Part shown: piece by piece, positions 63,424 to 64,000 of the stretch
Numbering within the stretch: position 1 is the first letter of the stretch
How the letters are laid out: each line of letters starts with the position of its first letter
DNA from: Streptomyces sp. A 4/2
Lineage (GTDB): Bacteria > Actinomycetota > Actinomycetes > Streptomycetales > Streptomycetaceae
DNA length: 64,000 bases
Direction of reading: 5' to 3'
Assembly: GCF_940670765.1 (NCBI RefSeq)
Contig: NZ_CALNVW010000010.1
Span: 124,001 to 188,000, forward strand
Translations under genes and position numbers: made by a program
The notes under the pieces: generated by a model
What the model saw: the letters and a program-made list of their open reading frames with translations, nothing else
The model's database searches: none
What the model was told of the DNA's origin: nothing

Positions 63424-64000
63424 TGGCTGCTCCACTCCCGCCCAACCGCCCGCGCATTCCCGGGTCCGGCCTGGCCAAGGGCCTGGCCGTCACGCTCCGC
63501 ACGATGACGAAGAAGACGGTCACGGCGCAGTACCCGGACGTACAGCCCGAACTCCCGCCCCGCTCCCGGGGCGTCATCGGGCTGTTCGAGGAGAACTGCA
63601 CCGTCTGCATGCTCTGCGCCCGTGAGTGTCCCGACTGGTGCATCTACATCGACTCCCACAAGGAGACCGTCCCGGCCGCCGCGCCGGGCGGACGCGAGCG
63701 CAGCCGTAACGTCCTCGACCGTTTCGCCATCGACTTCTCGCTCTGCATGTACTGCGGTATCTGCATCGAGGTGTGCCCCTTCGACGCGCTGTTCTGGTCC
63801 CCGGAGTTCGAGTACGCGGAGACGGACATCCTCGAACTCACCCACGAGCGCGACAAGCTCCGCGAGTGGATGTGGACGGTGCCCGAGCCGCCCGCGCTCG
63901 ACCCGGCGGCCGAGGAGCCCAAGGAGATCGCGGCGGCCCGCAAGACGGCCGACAAACTCGAAGCGGCCCGGCAGGCAGAGCAAGCGGAGCAGGCAGCGCG
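63423..64000 (+). CDS. nuoI2: NADH-quinone oxidoreductase subunit I, second copy (cut by window edge)
   Basis: 192 codons are visible and no stop is reached, so the gene is incomplete at the right edge. It starts with GTG 63423, sharing a base with the nuoH2 stop. Two [4Fe-4S] motifs are intact: Cys59, Cys62, Cys65, Cys69 and Cys108, Cys111, Cys114, Cys118. An additional Cys73 (ECPDWC) follows the first set, unlike the main NuoI (ACPADA). The C-terminal part turns into an Ala/Glu/Lys-rich helix ([20 protein letters not shown]). J2 to N2 would be expected beyond the window. Confidence 0.93.
   Translation, partial: MAAPLPPNRPRIPGSGLAKGLAVTLRTMTKKTVTAQYPDVQPELPPRSRGVIGLFEENCTVCMLCARECPDWCIYIDSHKETVPAAAPGGRERSRNVLDRFAIDFSLCMYCGICIEVCPFDALFWSPEFEYAETDILELTHERDKLREWMWTVPEPPALDPAAEEPKEIAAARKTADKLEAARQAEQAEQAA

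Noticed and set aside
60184..64000. Second nuo set as a decaying duplicate
   Set aside because: All visible genes are intact, tightly overlapping, and keep their cluster cysteines and quinone-channel loops; sequence differences from the main set look old and functional.

Overview
This 64 kb window is GC-rich actinobacterial chromosome. High GC at third codon positions, many GTG starts, stop/start overlaps of one to four bases, WhiJ-type regulator/DUF397 pairs and a futalosine-pathway menaquinone gene all point to Streptomyces or a close relative. The gene order (mqnC, menG, a geranylgeranyl-reductase-like flavoprotein, nuoA-N, recQ, polyprenyl synthase, korAB, a two-component system, then a second partial nuo set) looks like the conserved Streptomyces core. 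That comparison is from memory, not from a search.

Layout. 0-5.6 kb: menaquinone genes (mqnC, a catalytically degenerate amidohydrolase-like protein, menG, a MenJ-like reductase) with a secreted DUF3152 protein and an acetyltransferase between them. 5.7-9.8 kb: acetyltransferase, MFS exporter, phosphotransferase and LysR regulator, with several short tandem repeats. 9.8-15.9 kb: an accessory regulatory island with a WhiJ-like XRE regulator, two intact DUF397 genes, a GHKL ATP-binding protein, a peptide/isoaspartate-type methyltransferase, a MerR regulator, and at least two gene remnants (a chimeric scar at 9.83-10.13 kb and a DUF397 tail at 15.8 kb). 15.9-19.2 kb: RraA-like aldolase, a divergent MarR/oxidoreductase pair sharing two operator-like palindromes and a nine-copy 7-bp repeat, and a secreted NlpC/P60 hydrolase.

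19.9-36.1 kb: a complete 14-gene nuoA-N operon for proton-pumping NADH:menaquinone oxidoreductase, preceded by a Rex-like operator and closed by a 17-bp-stem hairpin. 36.3-44.6 kb: recQ, a fumarylacetoacetase/GPP34 pair, an acetyltransferase, and a CocE-type peptidase with a POT peptide transporter. 44.8-52.9 kb: long-chain polyprenyl diphosphate synthase, LolA-like envelope protein, ABC transporter, TetR, RarD permease and a QorB/HxlR pair.

53-64 kb: 2-oxoacid:ferredoxin oxidoreductase (korAB), a NarL-type response regulator with two near-duplicate histidine kinases, and, divergently, a second complex I operon (nuoA2-B2-C2-H2-I2, running off the window edge). This operon has no D gene between C2 and H2 and no E, F or G gene in its visible part. 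NuoC2 carries a disordered tail of about 250 residues. The most interesting hypothesis is that KorAB supplies reduced ferredoxin to this NADH-module-less complex, with the two-component system between them as regulator. The window therefore combines menaquinone synthesis, its isoprenoid tail, and two different ways of reducing the menaquinone pool.
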